Below are positions 27,462 to 35,813 of a stretch of DNA of 64,000 nt, piece by piece (position 1 is the first letter of the stretch; each line of letters starts with the position of its first letter). The stretch lies in NCBI GenBank assembly GCA_017303415.1, contig JAFLBJ010000001.1, positions 1,054,001-1,118,000 of the forward strand, read 5' to 3'. The notes under the pieces were generated by a model. That model saw nothing but the letters and a program-made list of their open reading frames with translations. It made no database searches and had not been told where the DNA came from. Source of the stretch: Chitinophagales bacterium. GTDB lineage: Bacteria; Bacteroidota; Bacteroidia; Chitinophagales; Chitinophagaceae. Position numbers and translations under genes: made by a program.

Positions 27462-28340
27462 ATGAACGGTTTCACCATCAAAGACGTTGAGAACCTGTCG
27501 GGTATAAAGGCCCACACCATCCGGATATGGGAGCAGCGCTATGGTTTTCTTAAGCCACAGCGTACGGGTACCAATATCCGGTATTACTCCAACGAAGAGC
27601 TGCGGGTGGTGTTGAATATTTCCCTGTTGAATAAGTTTGGGTATAAGATTTCCCATATCAATAAGATGGATCAGGAGGAGATTCGGGAAAAGATTCTCTC
27701 CCTTAATCAGGCAGAAGCCCAGCAAGAACGGGTGATCCACGACCTGATCCACACCATGGTGGAACTGGAGATCGAAGGTTTTGAACGCACGCTGGATAGT
27801 TATATTTCCCGTCACGGGGTGGAGCGCGCGATCACCCGGATTATTTTCCCTTTTTTGGAAAGAATAGGTATTCTCTGGCAGACCGGACATATCAACCCGG
27901 CCCAGGAGCATATTGTATCCAATATCATCCGCCAGAAATTGATCCGGGGCATTGAGGGTACAAGGTCTCTTGTAACCCTGGATACCAGTTTTCTCCTCTG
28001 TTTACCCGAAGGTGAACACCATGAGCTTTCTTTACTCTATGTATATTTTCTGCTGAAAAGCCGCGGGGCACAGGTCATTTATTTAGGTGCCGATCTTCCG
28101 GTAAAGGACCTGGAATATGTGGTGCGTATGAAAAAGCCCGATTACGTTTTCATGCACCTGACTTCTCCTTCCCGCACCTTTCATATGGACAAGTTCCTTC
28201 TCAATCTTCAAACCCGGATGAAGGATCAAACCTTTGTTATTTCCGGTCCCCTTACCTCCATGTACAAGAAGGAGATCCCCTCCAATGTCCGGTTCAAGTA
28301 CTCCCTCGCCGAGGTCATGGAATTCCTCCACGCCCTCTGA
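27462..28340 (+). CDS. CarH/LitR-like MerR regulator with B12-binding domain
   Basis: This 292-residue protein has an N-terminal MerR winged helix (IKDVENLSGIKAHTIRIWEQ and RYGFLKPQR, residues 6-34) and a C-terminal cobalamin-binding module. The light-sensing features of CarH are recognisable. W139 is ten residues before E149-H150 in the helical bundle (GILWQTGHINPAQEH). His187 in PEGEHHELS is the likely lower axial ligand of adenosylcobalamin. In CarH proteins the dark tetramer binds DNA and light breaks it apart. Here the gene lies directly before the sigma-crt operon, so light-controlled repression of carotenoid synthesis is the expected role. The residue alignment was done by eye. Confidence 0.87.
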   Translation: MNGFTIKDVENLSGIKAHTIRIWEQRYGFLKPQRTGTNIRYYSNEELRVVLNISLLNKFGYKISHINKMDQEEIREKILSLNQAEAQQERVIHDLIHTMVELEIEGFERTLDSYISRHGVERAITRIIFPFLERIGILWQTGHINPAQEHIVSNIIRQKLIRGIEGTRSLVTLDTSFLLCLPEGEHHELSLLYVYFLLKSRGAQVIYLGADLPVKDLEYVVRMKKPDYVFMHLTSPSRTFHMDKFLLNLQTRMKDQTFVISGPLTSMYKKEIPSNVRFKYSLAEVMEFLHAL

Positions 28341-28430
28341 TTCCACCCTCCCAAATCCCCCATTTCCCATCCTTCAAGCACCCTTGATGCATCTCATTCA
28401 TCCCAAAATCCTATAAATCAAGCTATTATT

Positions 28431-28517
28431 TGTTTAAGTTTTGTTAACGAAATATTCAACGGATTTTTTGTTTAAACATTGATTTCTGTTTAACTTCACA
28501 CTCGAAATAATTAAACA
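28431..28517. promoter_or_regulatory. TGTTTAA operator cluster and candidate promoter of the sigma-crt operon
   Basis: The 185-nt gap before the sigma factor contains repeated TGTTTAA words. TGTTTAA is at 28431-28437, TGTTAAC at 28442-28448, the perfect palindrome TGTTTAAACA at 28469-28478, TGTTTAAC at 28487-28494, and the inverse TTAAACA at 28511-28517. A possible Bacteroidetes-type promoter overlaps them: TTTG at 28467-28470, 20 nt, then TAACTTCA at 28491-28498. MerR-type repressors bind inverted repeats over promoters, so this is the best candidate binding region for the upstream CarH-like protein. No binding data can be read from the sequence. Confidence 0.5.
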
Positions 28518-28525
28518 TTATAACT

Positions 28526-29026
28526 ATGTCTACCGTGGAGTTCAATCAGTTGCTTGTGGAGAATGCTGAGTTCCTCAAACCGTTTGCGATCAATCTGACG
28601 CGCGATAATGAGGCCGCCCGTGACCTGTACCAGGAGACCCTGTATAAGGCGCTGGCCAACCAGGAAAAATATAATGTGGGTACCAATATCAAAGCCTGGC
28701 TCTTCACCATTATGCGCAATATTTTCATCAATAACTACCGGAGAAAGGCTAAGCAGAATACGATCTTTGACAATTCTCCCAACGAGTTTTTGTTGAACAA
28801 TCGTCAAACCACGGTGGCCAATGCGGCGGAGAGTGATTTGAATATAAAGGCCATCCATAAAGCGATACATGAATTACCACATATCTTCCGTACCCCTTTT
28901 CTTTTGTATTTTGATGGGTACAAATACCATGAGATCGCTGAGGCCCTGAATGAGCCTTTAGGTACTATTAAAAGCCGGATTCACTTTGCGCGTAAATTGC
29001 TGAAAGAACAGATCAGCAGAAACTAA
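28526..29026 (+). CDS. ECF-type RNA polymerase sigma factor
   Basis: This sigma-70 family protein has 166 residues and only regions 2 and 4. Region 2 runs from about residue 9 to 75, including RDLYQETLYKAL and IKAWLFTIMRNIFINNYRR (core binding and -10 contact). Region 4 has LPHIFRTPFLLYFDGYKYHE and LGTIKSRIHFARKLL, the helix-turn-helix. No anti-sigma gene is adjacent. It is the first gene of the crt operon, 20 nt before crtI and behind the operator cluster. It is therefore probably under CarH control and may pass the light signal to further promoters. Confidence 0.9.
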   Translation: MSTVEFNQLLVENAEFLKPFAINLTRDNEAARDLYQETLYKALANQEKYNVGTNIKAWLFTIMRNIFINNYRRKAKQNTIFDNSPNEFLLNNRQTTVANAAESDLNIKAIHKAIHELPHIFRTPFLLYFDGYKYHEIAEALNEPLGTIKSRIHFARKLLKEQISRN

Positions 29027-29046
29027 CTTATAATTACCCTTTCATT

Positions 29047-30525
29047 TTGAAGAAAGCCCTGGTCATTGGCAGCGGGTTTGCCGGATTGTCTGCTGCCTCC
29101 TATTTGGCAAAAGCCGGTTACCAGGTTCAACTATTTGAGAAGAACGATGGTCCGGGAGGACGTGCCCGTCAATGGAAGGAGGCAGGGTTCACGTTTGACA
29201 TGGGCCCCAGTTGGTATTGGATGCCGGAGGTATTTGACCGGTATTTTGCGGCCTTTGGCAAAAAGACCAGCGAATATTATACACTAACCCGCCTCGATCC
29301 TTCCTATCGCGTTTACTGGCGCGAAGGGTTTACCGATGTTCCCGCGAATTACGAAGAACTCCAATCGCTATTTGAATCCATTGAACCAGGAAGTGCAGCG
29401 CAGTTGGACAAATACATGAAGGAAGCCGCATTTAAGTATGAAGTCGGCATCAATAAACTGGTTCAAAAACCCGGTCGATCGCTGACCGAGTTTCTGGATT
29501 GGGATATTGTAAAGGGCGTATTTCGCCTGGATGTATTTACGTCTATTCAAAAACATATTCAAAAGCATTTCAAGGATACAAGACTCCGTCAACTGATGGA
29601 GTTTCCCGTTTTGTTTCTGGGCGCTTTACCAGAGAATACTCCGGCGCTTTACAGCCTGATGAATTATGCCGATATAAAGGGAGGTACCTGGTATCCCAAT
29701 GGGGGGATGTATGCCGTGGTAGAGGCCATGTATAAATTGGCGGTGGAACTGGGCGTTGAATTTCATTTCAATGAACCGGCGGAAAAGATTCTGGTAAAAG
29801 CAGGGAAGGCCACCGGTATTCAAACTTCCCGTGGGGAGAAAACCTATGCGGCCGATGTAGTGGTTTCGGGTGCCGATTACCAATTTACAGAGTCAGTGTT
29901 GTTAGATGAACCCTATCGCACTTATTCACCGGCCTATTGGGACAGGCGTGTGATGGCTCCCTCCTGTTTACTTTATTATGTAGGACTGAACAAGAAACTC
30001 AGGAATGCCCGTCACCATGCCTTGTTCTTTGATGTTCCCTTTGATTCACATGCTGCTGAAATATACAAGCGTCCAGGCTGGCCTACTGATCCTTTATTTT
30101 ATGTAAGTGTGAATTCCGTGACCGATAAACAGGTAGCTCCCGAAGGCATGGAAAACCTTGTTTTCCTGATTCCGGTAGCCTCCGGATTGGAAAATGACAG
30201 TGAGGAGGTACGAGAACATTATTTTCAAATGATCGTGAAACGAATGGAAAGACATCTTGGTGAACCCATTGCCGATTCAGTGATCTATAAGAAAACCTAT
30301 TCTGTTACCGATTTTGTCAACGATTATCATTCCTTTCGGGGAAATGCCTATGGTTTAGCGAACACTTTGATGCAAACGGCTGTTTTTAAGCCGGCTTGTA
30401 AGAGTAAAAAGGTTTCCAATCTTTTTTTCACCGGACAATTGACCGTACCAGGTCCGGGTGTTCCTCCCAGTTTGATCAGTGGAGAGGTAGTGGCCCGGGA
30501 GGTGTTTAAGAATATTGGCCTATAA
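29047..30525 (+). CDS. crtI: phytoene desaturase
   Basis: CrtI desaturates phytoene to lycopene with FAD at the membrane. The 492-residue length is normal. The FAD dinucleotide fold is VIGSGFAGLSAASYLAKAG (G8, G10, G13), followed by FEKNDGPGGRARQW and GFTFDMGPSWY. The C-terminal GQLTVPGPGVPPSLISG motif is the CrtI signature. The start is TTG at 29047, since no ATG occurs before the conserved strand, which may keep translation modest. It lies between the sigma factor and crtB. Confidence 0.95.
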   Translation: MKKALVIGSGFAGLSAASYLAKAGYQVQLFEKNDGPGGRARQWKEAGFTFDMGPSWYWMPEVFDRYFAAFGKKTSEYYTLTRLDPSYRVYWREGFTDVPANYEELQSLFESIEPGSAAQLDKYMKEAAFKYEVGINKLVQKPGRSLTEFLDWDIVKGVFRLDVFTSIQKHIQKHFKDTRLRQLMEFPVLFLGALPENTPALYSLMNYADIKGGTWYPNGGMYAVVEAMYKLAVELGVEFHFNEPAEKILVKAGKATGIQTSRGEKTYAADVVVSGADYQFTESVLLDEPYRTYSPAYWDRRVMAPSCLLYYVGLNKKLRNARHHALFFDVPFDSHAAEIYKRPGWPTDPLFYVSVNSVTDKQVAPEGMENLVFLIPVASGLENDSEEVREHYFQMIVKRMERHLGEPIADSVIYKKTYSVTDFVNDYHSFRGNAYGLANTLMQTAVFKPACKSKKVSNLFFTGQLTVPGPGVPPSLISGEVVAREVFKNIGL

Positions 30526-30584
30526 ACAATGAAAACCAAAACAGCGGTTTGTTAAGCCGTTTTTTAGCTTATATTCAAGTAACT

Positions 30585-31421
30585 ATGTTCAGTCTGTTTA
30601 ATACCGTCAGCGAACGCTGCAGCCGGGCCACTACGGAGGAGTACAGTACCTCTTTTGCGAGCGCGATCCGCCTGTTGCACAATGACATGCGTAAACCCAT
30701 TTACAATATCTATGGTTTTGTACGCTTTGCGGATGAGATCGTAGATTCCTTTCATGATCATGATAAGGTAACCTTGCTGGCCGAATTCAAGAAGGATACC
30801 TATCTGGCAATTGAACGAGGGATCAGCATGAACCCGATCCTGCAGAGCTTTCAGAAGACAGTGAATGAGTACAATATTGACCACGAGCTGATCGATGCTT
30901 TCTTTCATAGCATGGAAATGGATCTGACCCGAACTTCTTACAATGAAGCCGGATACCAGGAATATATTTATGGTTCGGCTGAGGTGGTTGGATTGATGTG
31001 TCTTTATGTATTCTGCGAAGGGAATAAAGAATTATATAAAAAACTGGAAGCTCCGGCCCGGTCATTAGGGGCCGCCTTTCAAAAGGTCAATTTTTTACGG
31101 GATGTAAAGGCCGATTTCAATGGTCTTTCGCGTGTTTATTTTCCCGGATGTGATTTCAACAATTTTACCGCTGCCGAGAAAAAGCAGATTGAGGAAGATA
31201 TTCACCGCGATTTTCACAAGGCCTATGCCGGCATTCTCAAGTTGCCCATGAAGTCCCGCTTTGGGGTCTATGTCGCCTATAAATATTACCTTTCCCTTTT
31301 CCGCAAGATCTGTAAAACAGGCCCGGCGCATATACTTGAATCAAGGATACGCATTCCGAACTACATGAAAATGATGATCGTGTTGCGGGCCAGTTTGAAG
31401 AATCAAATGGGATTGATCTGA
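30585..31421 (+). CDS. crtB: phytoene synthase
   Basis: CrtB condenses two GGPP molecules to phytoene. It has 278 residues from the ATG at 30585 (MFSLFNTVSERCSRATT). The in-frame codons back to 30549 are unlikely because homologs begin near this point. Both Mg-diphosphate motifs are intact: DEIVD at residues 50-54 and DVKAD at 173-177. STSFASAIRLL and PIYNIYGFVRFAD match the family. The IPP isomerase gene starts 1 nt after the stop. Confidence 0.95.
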   Translation: MFSLFNTVSERCSRATTEEYSTSFASAIRLLHNDMRKPIYNIYGFVRFADEIVDSFHDHDKVTLLAEFKKDTYLAIERGISMNPILQSFQKTVNEYNIDHELIDAFFHSMEMDLTRTSYNEAGYQEYIYGSAEVVGLMCLYVFCEGNKELYKKLEAPARSLGAAFQKVNFLRDVKADFNGLSRVYFPGCDFNNFTAAEKKQIEEDIHRDFHKAYAGILKLPMKSRFGVYVAYKYYLSLFRKICKTGPAHILESRIRIPNYMKMMIVLRASLKNQMGLI

Positions 31422-31422
31422 T

Positions 31423-31962
31423 ATGGACCAGGATGATATTATATTGGTGAATGAGCAGGATGAACAGACCGGAACCTCTTCCAAGACCCTGGTACATGAG
31501 AAGGGGTGGCTTCACCGTGCATTTTCCGTCTTTGTATTTGATAAGGAAGGGCGTATGCTTCTGCAGCGCCGTGCCGAAGGAAAGTACCATTGTGGTGGGT
31601 TATGGACCAATACCTGTTGCAGTCACCCCAGGCCTGGCGAGTTGACTGAAACCGCCGCACACCGCCGGTTGCAGGAGGAAATGGGCTTTGATACCGACCT
31701 GGAAGAAATATTTCATTTTATTTACCAGGCTCCGTTTGACAATGGATTGACGGAACATGAGTTCGATCACGTCTTTGCCGGTGAATTTGACGGCAGGGTA
31801 GAACCGGATCCCGAAGAAGTTAGCGAATACCAATATTTACATTTGTATAAGATCGCACAAATGGTGAAACAAAACCCGGAGGCCTTTACGCCCTGGTTCC
31901 TTCTGGCTCTTCCCCGTGTAGAGGAATGGTGGAACAAGCGATACCAACGATTGCTCGCCTGA
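31423..31962 (+). CDS. idi: isopentenyl-diphosphate delta-isomerase, type 1
   Basis: This Nudix-fold enzyme interconverts IPP and DMAPP and so balances precursors for carotenoids. It has 179 residues. The active-site Cys is in TNTCCSHP (C66 by alignment to the E. coli enzyme), the acidic site is EHEFDHVF (E111, E113), and the Nudix helix RRLQEEMGFD follows LTETAAH. Its position between crtB and crtZ shows dedicated precursor supply in the carotenoid operon. Confidence 0.95.
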   Translation: MDQDDIILVNEQDEQTGTSSKTLVHEKGWLHRAFSVFVFDKEGRMLLQRRAEGKYHCGGLWTNTCCSHPRPGELTETAAHRRLQEEMGFDTDLEEIFHFIYQAPFDNGLTEHEFDHVFAGEFDGRVEPDPEEVSEYQYLHLYKIAQMVKQNPEAFTPWFLLALPRVEEWWNKRYQRLLA

Positions 31963-31999
31963 GAAGGGGTGTATTTTTCACCACAAATAATGAATTTGT

Positions 32000-32506
32000 A
32001 TGACCGCATTATTTTATGTTCTGGTATTGATCTCTACGTTTATCATCATGGAGGGTGTCACCTGGGCCACCCATAAATATGTGATGCACGGGTTTCTTTG
32101 GTATTTGCATAAGGATCATCACCAGGTAGAACCTGGTTTCTTTGAAAAAAACGATGCCTTCTTTGTGATCTTTGCCGTGCCCAGTATGTTGCTTATTTAT
32201 TTTGGTACTTTCAATCATACCTGGTGGATGCAGGCCATTGGTTTTGGGATCATGGCCTATGGTTTTGCCTATTTTATGGTCCATGATGTGATCATTCACC
32301 AACGGTTCAAGTGGTTTGCCCGCAGCAAAAGCACCTATGTACGCGCTATTCGCTGGGCGCACAAAATGCACCACAAGCACCTGAATAAGGAGGAAGGCGA
32401 GAGTTTTGGCATGTTGTATGTTCACCGGAAATACTGGGAGAAAGTATGGCGTGACAAAAAACTAATGGCCGGTAAAAAAGTGGAATATGCCCCAGAGGCC
32501 GACTGA
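32000..32506 (+). CDS. crtZ: beta-carotene hydroxylase
   Basis: CrtZ is a di-iron membrane hydroxylase adding 3-OH groups to beta-carotene to give zeaxanthin. The 168-residue protein has four hydrophobic segments and the full histidine set. These are H25-x4-H30 (HKYVMH), H37-x2-HH (HKDHH), H95-x4-H100 (HDVIIH) and H121-x2-HH (HKMHHKH). It overlaps the lycopene cyclase start by 20 nt, which implies coupled translation. The operon order makes the end product of the visible pathway a zeaxanthin-type pigment. Confidence 0.94.
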   Translation: MTALFYVLVLISTFIIMEGVTWATHKYVMHGFLWYLHKDHHQVEPGFFEKNDAFFVIFAVPSMLLIYFGTFNHTWWMQAIGFGIMAYGFAYFMVHDVIIHQRFKWFARSKSTYVRAIRWAHKMHHKHLNKEEGESFGMLYVHRKYWEKVWRDKKLMAGKKVEYAPEAD

Positions 32507-33656
32507 TTCCATCCACGTATACGATATCATCATTGCAGGCATGGGATGTGCCGGCCTGAGTCTCGCTTCGCGCCTGGTGGCACAAGGAAAATTTTCCGAT
32601 AAAAAAATACTGTTGATCGACCGGGTCTCCAAAACCCAAAACGACCGTACCTGGTGTTTTTGGGAAAAGGGGCAGGGATTCTTTGAGTCAATAGTCCATC
32701 ATCAATGGCCAAAGACCTGGGTGCATGGAGAGGGGTTTTCCCGTTGCCTGGATATTTCTCCTTATACCTACAAAATGATTCGGGGAAATGATTTCTATGC
32801 CTATAATCTTCGTATCCTGAAAGGCCAATCCAATTTTACCATCCAGCAGGAAGAAGTGGTCGAGGTAAATCCGGATGGTTGGGTAAGTACGGCAGGTGGC
32901 AACCGGTATCACGCACCGCTGATCTTCAATAGCATCCCTTCCCCCCGACCAGCGGCTTCGGATAAGTTGATCTGGATGTTGCAGCATTTCAAAGGATGGG
33001 TGATCAAAACACAAGATCCGGTATTTGATCCCGCCGAAGCTACACTCATGGATTTTCGGGTTGATCAGTCAAGAGGCACCTGTTTTGTCTATGTAATGCC
33101 CTTTGACAAACACACGGCCCTTGTTGAATACACCTTATTCTCGTCTGAATTATTGGAAGATGAAGAGTATGATCTGGGCCTGGATACCTATATCCGACAG
33201 CATGTGACGGCCGGTCCTTTTACCATTACGGAGAAAGAGTTTGGTATCATTCCCATGACCAATTACCGCTTTCCTGCTGGTGAGGGGGCTGTTATTTCCA
33301 TTGGTACATCGGGTGGGCAAACAAAAGGCTCAAGCGGGTATACGTTTCAATTCATTCAAAAACAATCCCGGTTACTGGTGGATCAACTTGCGCGGCATTA
33401 TGATACAGCTAAAAGTTATCAACCTGTTGGACAGCCTCCTGCACGCTTCCGGTTCTATGACAGTGTACTACTTGATGTGCTTCGACACCAGCGAATGCCC
33501 GGGCATCAGGTATTTCTTCAATTATTTCAAAAGAATAAACCAGCACAGGTATTGAAATTCCTTGACAATGAATCTACGATTTCAGAAGAAGCTTCGGTAA
33601 TTTTGTCCCTGCCGGTGGGGCCCTTTCTAAAAGCGGCCATACACCAGTTATTTTAA
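32487..33656 (+). CDS. crtY: lycopene beta-cyclase
   Basis: This FAD/NAD-dependent cyclase of 389 residues turns lycopene into beta-carotene. The N-terminal dinucleotide fold is DIIIAGMGCAGLSLASRL (G18, G20, G23), followed by DRTWCFWEKG, a typical CrtY/CrtL motif. FGIIPMTNYRFP and IGTSGGQTKGSSGYTF are also conserved in the family. The gene overlaps crtZ by 20 nt, and the MscS gene starts 1 nt after its stop, so the latter is probably in the same transcript. Confidence 0.92.
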   Translation: MPQRPTDSIHVYDIIIAGMGCAGLSLASRLVAQGKFSDKKILLIDRVSKTQNDRTWCFWEKGQGFFESIVHHQWPKTWVHGEGFSRCLDISPYTYKMIRGNDFYAYNLRILKGQSNFTIQQEEVVEVNPDGWVSTAGGNRYHAPLIFNSIPSPRPAASDKLIWMLQHFKGWVIKTQDPVFDPAEATLMDFRVDQSRGTCFVYVMPFDKHTALVEYTLFSSELLEDEEYDLGLDTYIRQHVTAGPFTITEKEFGIIPMTNYRFPAGEGAVISIGTSGGQTKGSSGYTFQFIQKQSRLLVDQLARHYDTAKSYQPVGQPPARFRFYDSVLLDVLRHQRMPGHQVFLQLFQKNKPAQVLKFLDNESTISEEASVILSLPVGPFLKAAIHQLF

Positions 33657-33657
33657 T

Positions 33658-34701
33658 ATGAAGCAGGAACATATCATAGAGATCATCGCCGCATTGATTG
33701 GCAGTATTATTATTGGTTGGCTTGTCAAGAAACTGATCTTCCCCTTTTTGTATAAACTCACCACGCGCACCAAATGGAAGAGTGACGACCTGATCGTGGA
33801 AAGTGTGGGTAAATGGGTGATCTTCTGGTTCTTTTTAGCTGCTTGCGTCTATATTTTCCCCATCGGCATGGAGTACCTGCCTTTTGTAAAAAGGAATGAG
33901 CACATTTTACGGAATGTGATTGGGGGCATTTATATATTCACACTTACCTGGGTTGCGGCAAGGATAGTAGGAGGCATGTTACAGATTCGTTCGCAGCGAG
34001 ACGGAAGTGAGATACCCTCCACCTCAATTTTGGCCAATATTGCAAGGGTGGTGGTGTATTGTGTGGGATTGATCCTGATCCTGCAAAATTTTGGCGTAGC
34101 GATAGGTCCTTTGTTAACAGCCCTCGGAGTTGGAGGTTTGGCAGTAGCCCTGGCCTTACAGCCAACTTTGTCGAATTTATTTTCCGGTTTACAGATCATT
34201 GCTTCGGGTAAAGTGAATATTGGCGATTTTGTGCAATTGGAAGGGGGGCAGAAAGGGTTTATAAAAGACATCACCTGGAGGAATACTACGATCCAGACAG
34301 GGCAGAACAATGTGATCATCGTACCCAATAGTAAAATGGCGGATTCAATTGTTGAGAATTTCTTTTTGACCGACCGAAAATTGCTTTTTAATGTTCCCGT
34401 GGGAGTGGGTTATGATAGTGACCTGGATAAAGTGGAACGTGTATCCATTGAAGTAGCTCGTTTAGTATTGGCCAATCATGCAGGAGGTATCAAAGATTTT
34501 GAACCATTTGTTCGGTTTTACCAGTTTGGCCCAAGTAGTATTGACCTCAAAGTGTTTCTCCAGGTAGAGGAGTATGCTGATCAATTCCTGATCACTTCTG
34601 AATTTATTAAGGTATTACGGAATCGGTATGCCTCTGAAGGCATTGAAATACCGTTTCCTATTCGTACGATTATACAGAAGCAGGATGCGGTGATAAGGTA
34701 A
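33658..34701 (+). CDS. small-conductance mechanosensitive channel (MscS family)
   Basis: This MscS-type channel has 347 residues. There are four or so hydrophobic segments in the first 160 residues, then the pore helix and beta domain: GPLLTALGVGGLAVALALQP and TLSNLFSGLQIIASGKVNIG, followed by GDFVQLEGGQKGFIKDITWR. The protein releases solutes on hypo-osmotic shock. Its physical link to the carotenoid operon (1-nt gap) is curious and may only be operon read-through. No terminator is visible between crtY and this gene. Confidence 0.92.
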   Translation: MKQEHIIEIIAALIGSIIIGWLVKKLIFPFLYKLTTRTKWKSDDLIVESVGKWVIFWFFLAACVYIFPIGMEYLPFVKRNEHILRNVIGGIYIFTLTWVAARIVGGMLQIRSQRDGSEIPSTSILANIARVVVYCVGLILILQNFGVAIGPLLTALGVGGLAVALALQPTLSNLFSGLQIIASGKVNIGDFVQLEGGQKGFIKDITWRNTTIQTGQNNVIIVPNSKMADSIVENFFLTDRKLLFNVPVGVGYDSDLDKVERVSIEVARLVLANHAGGIKDFEPFVRFYQFGPSSIDLKVFLQVEEYADQFLITSEFIKVLRNRYASEGIEIPFPIRTIIQKQDAVIR

Positions 34702-34772
34702 AGATCATGAATCCAAGCAGAATGCTTAAATCCCCTCTCATTTTTTTAATTTTTCGTTGGCAATAATCCAGT

Positions 34773-35075
34773 TTAGGAAATTGATTTACGATTCGTGAAA
34801 AGTTCATCATAACCTGTTGTTTGTCCAATTTTTGTGATCTCGGAAGTTAGCGATTCAATCTTTGAACCAACATCATCAAACCCTTCCGAGGTTGCTCCTC
34901 TTAGTATCTCCACTTCTTTTGTAAGGGTCTCTCTCTTTTTTTGAATAGAAGTGAAATCTACTTTCACTATTTCAAAGTTATTGTCCACTTTTTGAAAGCT
35001 TATTACCAGTAGTTCTTTCAGCCTTGTTAACTCAGTGGATACCGCGGAAATTTTTTCCTCCATTTTTTCCATCAT
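34773..35075 (-). CDS. small coiled-coil protein of unknown function
   Basis: This 100-residue hydrophilic protein is predicted by eye to be nearly all helical. Heptad-like spacing is visible in ISAVSTELTRLKELLVISF and in SKIESLTSEITKIG. No enzyme motif, signal peptide or membrane segment is seen. It lies 36 nt downstream of the 187-residue coiled-coil gene on the same strand, so the two may be partners. Two adjacent Met codons at the N-terminus leave the start ambiguous by one codon. The function is not recognised. Confidence 0.6.
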   Translation of the reverse strand: MMEKMEEKISAVSTELTRLKELLVISFQKVDNNFEIVKVDFTSIQKKRETLTKEVEILRGATSEGFDDVGSKIESLTSEITKIGQTTGYDELFTNRKSIS

Positions 35076-35111
35076 TCATGGTTTTACAAGGTTATTAATT
35101 TGAAGTCCTCC

Positions 35112-35675
35112 TCATTTCAGAAAAATCAGGTAACCAAGCAGTAGTGTAAGGTGGGTTGCCCAGAATATTAGCATCCATTTTATTAGTTCTGCTTTTGTGT
35201 CTTTAAGAAGCACCACAAATTCATTTGACTGTTTTTCCAACAAGCGAATATTTCTCTTTATTTCCTGCACATCATCTTTGAGGTATTGCACATCTACCTT
35301 GAGCGCCGTGACATCCACTTTAATGCCCTGCACTTCCACTTTAAGAGACTGTACTTCTACTTTAAGAGCCTGCACATCCACTTTGAGCGCCTGTACATCC
35401 GCCTTGAGCACGTTTACATCTACCTTAAGCGTATTTACATCCTCTTTGAGCACATTTACATCCAGCTTGAGCGTTTGTACATCCAGCTTAAGCATTTGTA
35501 CATCTTCTTTCACTATTAGAAGACCGGCCTTCGTGGCGACGTCTTTCAACTCTTCTTTCATATTCGCGCTTGATTTTTCGTCGATATAAAGGGTCAAGAG
35601 ATCCACGGATTCTTTCCCCCATTTAGGGACAAAATTTTCATAGAGTTGAATAAGTGCACTTCTTTGCATATTCAC
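35112..35675 (-). CDS. membrane-anchored coiled-coil protein with 12 tandem heptads
   Basis: This 187-residue protein has a globular N-terminus (about 1-52). Twelve uninterrupted 7-residue repeats of the form K-x-D-V-x-x-L span residues 56-139. The C-terminus ends in a hydrophobic segment (about 166-186, beginning LIKWMLIFWATHL). The architecture resembles DUF1640/CCDC90-like and LA_3696-like proteins, a parallel coiled coil with a C-terminal membrane anchor, but identity to a family is only inferred. The coding DNA at 35259-35510 is a 21-bp tandem repeat, so the number of heptads could vary between strains. Confidence 0.7.
   Translation of the reverse strand: MNMQRSALIQLYENFVPKWGKESVDLLTLYIDEKSSANMKEELKDVATKAGLLIVKEDVQMLKLDVQTLKLDVNVLKEDVNTLKVDVNVLKADVQALKVDVQALKVEVQSLKVEVQGIKVDVTALKVDVQYLKDDVQEIKRNIRLLEKQSNEFVVLLKDTKAELIKWMLIFWATHLTLLLGYLIFLK
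35259..35510 (-). repeat. 12 x 21-bp tandem repeat inside the coiled-coil gene
   Basis: Twelve 21-bp units encode the K-x-D-V-x-x-L heptads of the 187-residue protein. Units differ mainly at the second, fifth and sixth codons, while the Lys, Asp/Glu, Val and Leu/Ile positions are nearly constant. The pattern fits unit duplication followed by purifying selection on the coiled-coil core. It is protein-coding and unrelated to the intergenic heptamers. Confidence 0.85.
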
Positions 35676-35751
35676 TGGTTTTCACAAAAGTAGACCGGCC
35701 CGGGAAGCGAGACAATCCGGTTAACACGTATAAAACCAGGATTTTACACGA

Positions 35752-35765
35752 GTGACTCCTATCAC
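35752..35765. promoter_or_regulatory. CRP/FNR-like palindrome upstream of tauE
   Basis: GTGACTCCTATCAC is a 5-4-5 inverted repeat of the form GTGAY-N4-ATCAC, about 50 nt before the tauE start. Close copies lie before yeeE (39991-40004) and the SQR-like gene (44111-44124). CRP/FNR-family sites have this arm and spacing pattern, so one regulator of that family probably controls the sulfur island. No regulator gene of that family is in the window. Confidence 0.55.
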
Positions 35766-35813
35766 ACACAAATCCAACCTGAATATCCATTTTTGCTTCC
35801 TAAATTGCATTGA

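Noticed and set aside
35259-35510. 21-bp tandem repeat considered as part of the intergenic heptamer families
   Set aside because: It is in frame, encodes a regular coiled coil, is not inverted and shares no word with the intergenic arrays.
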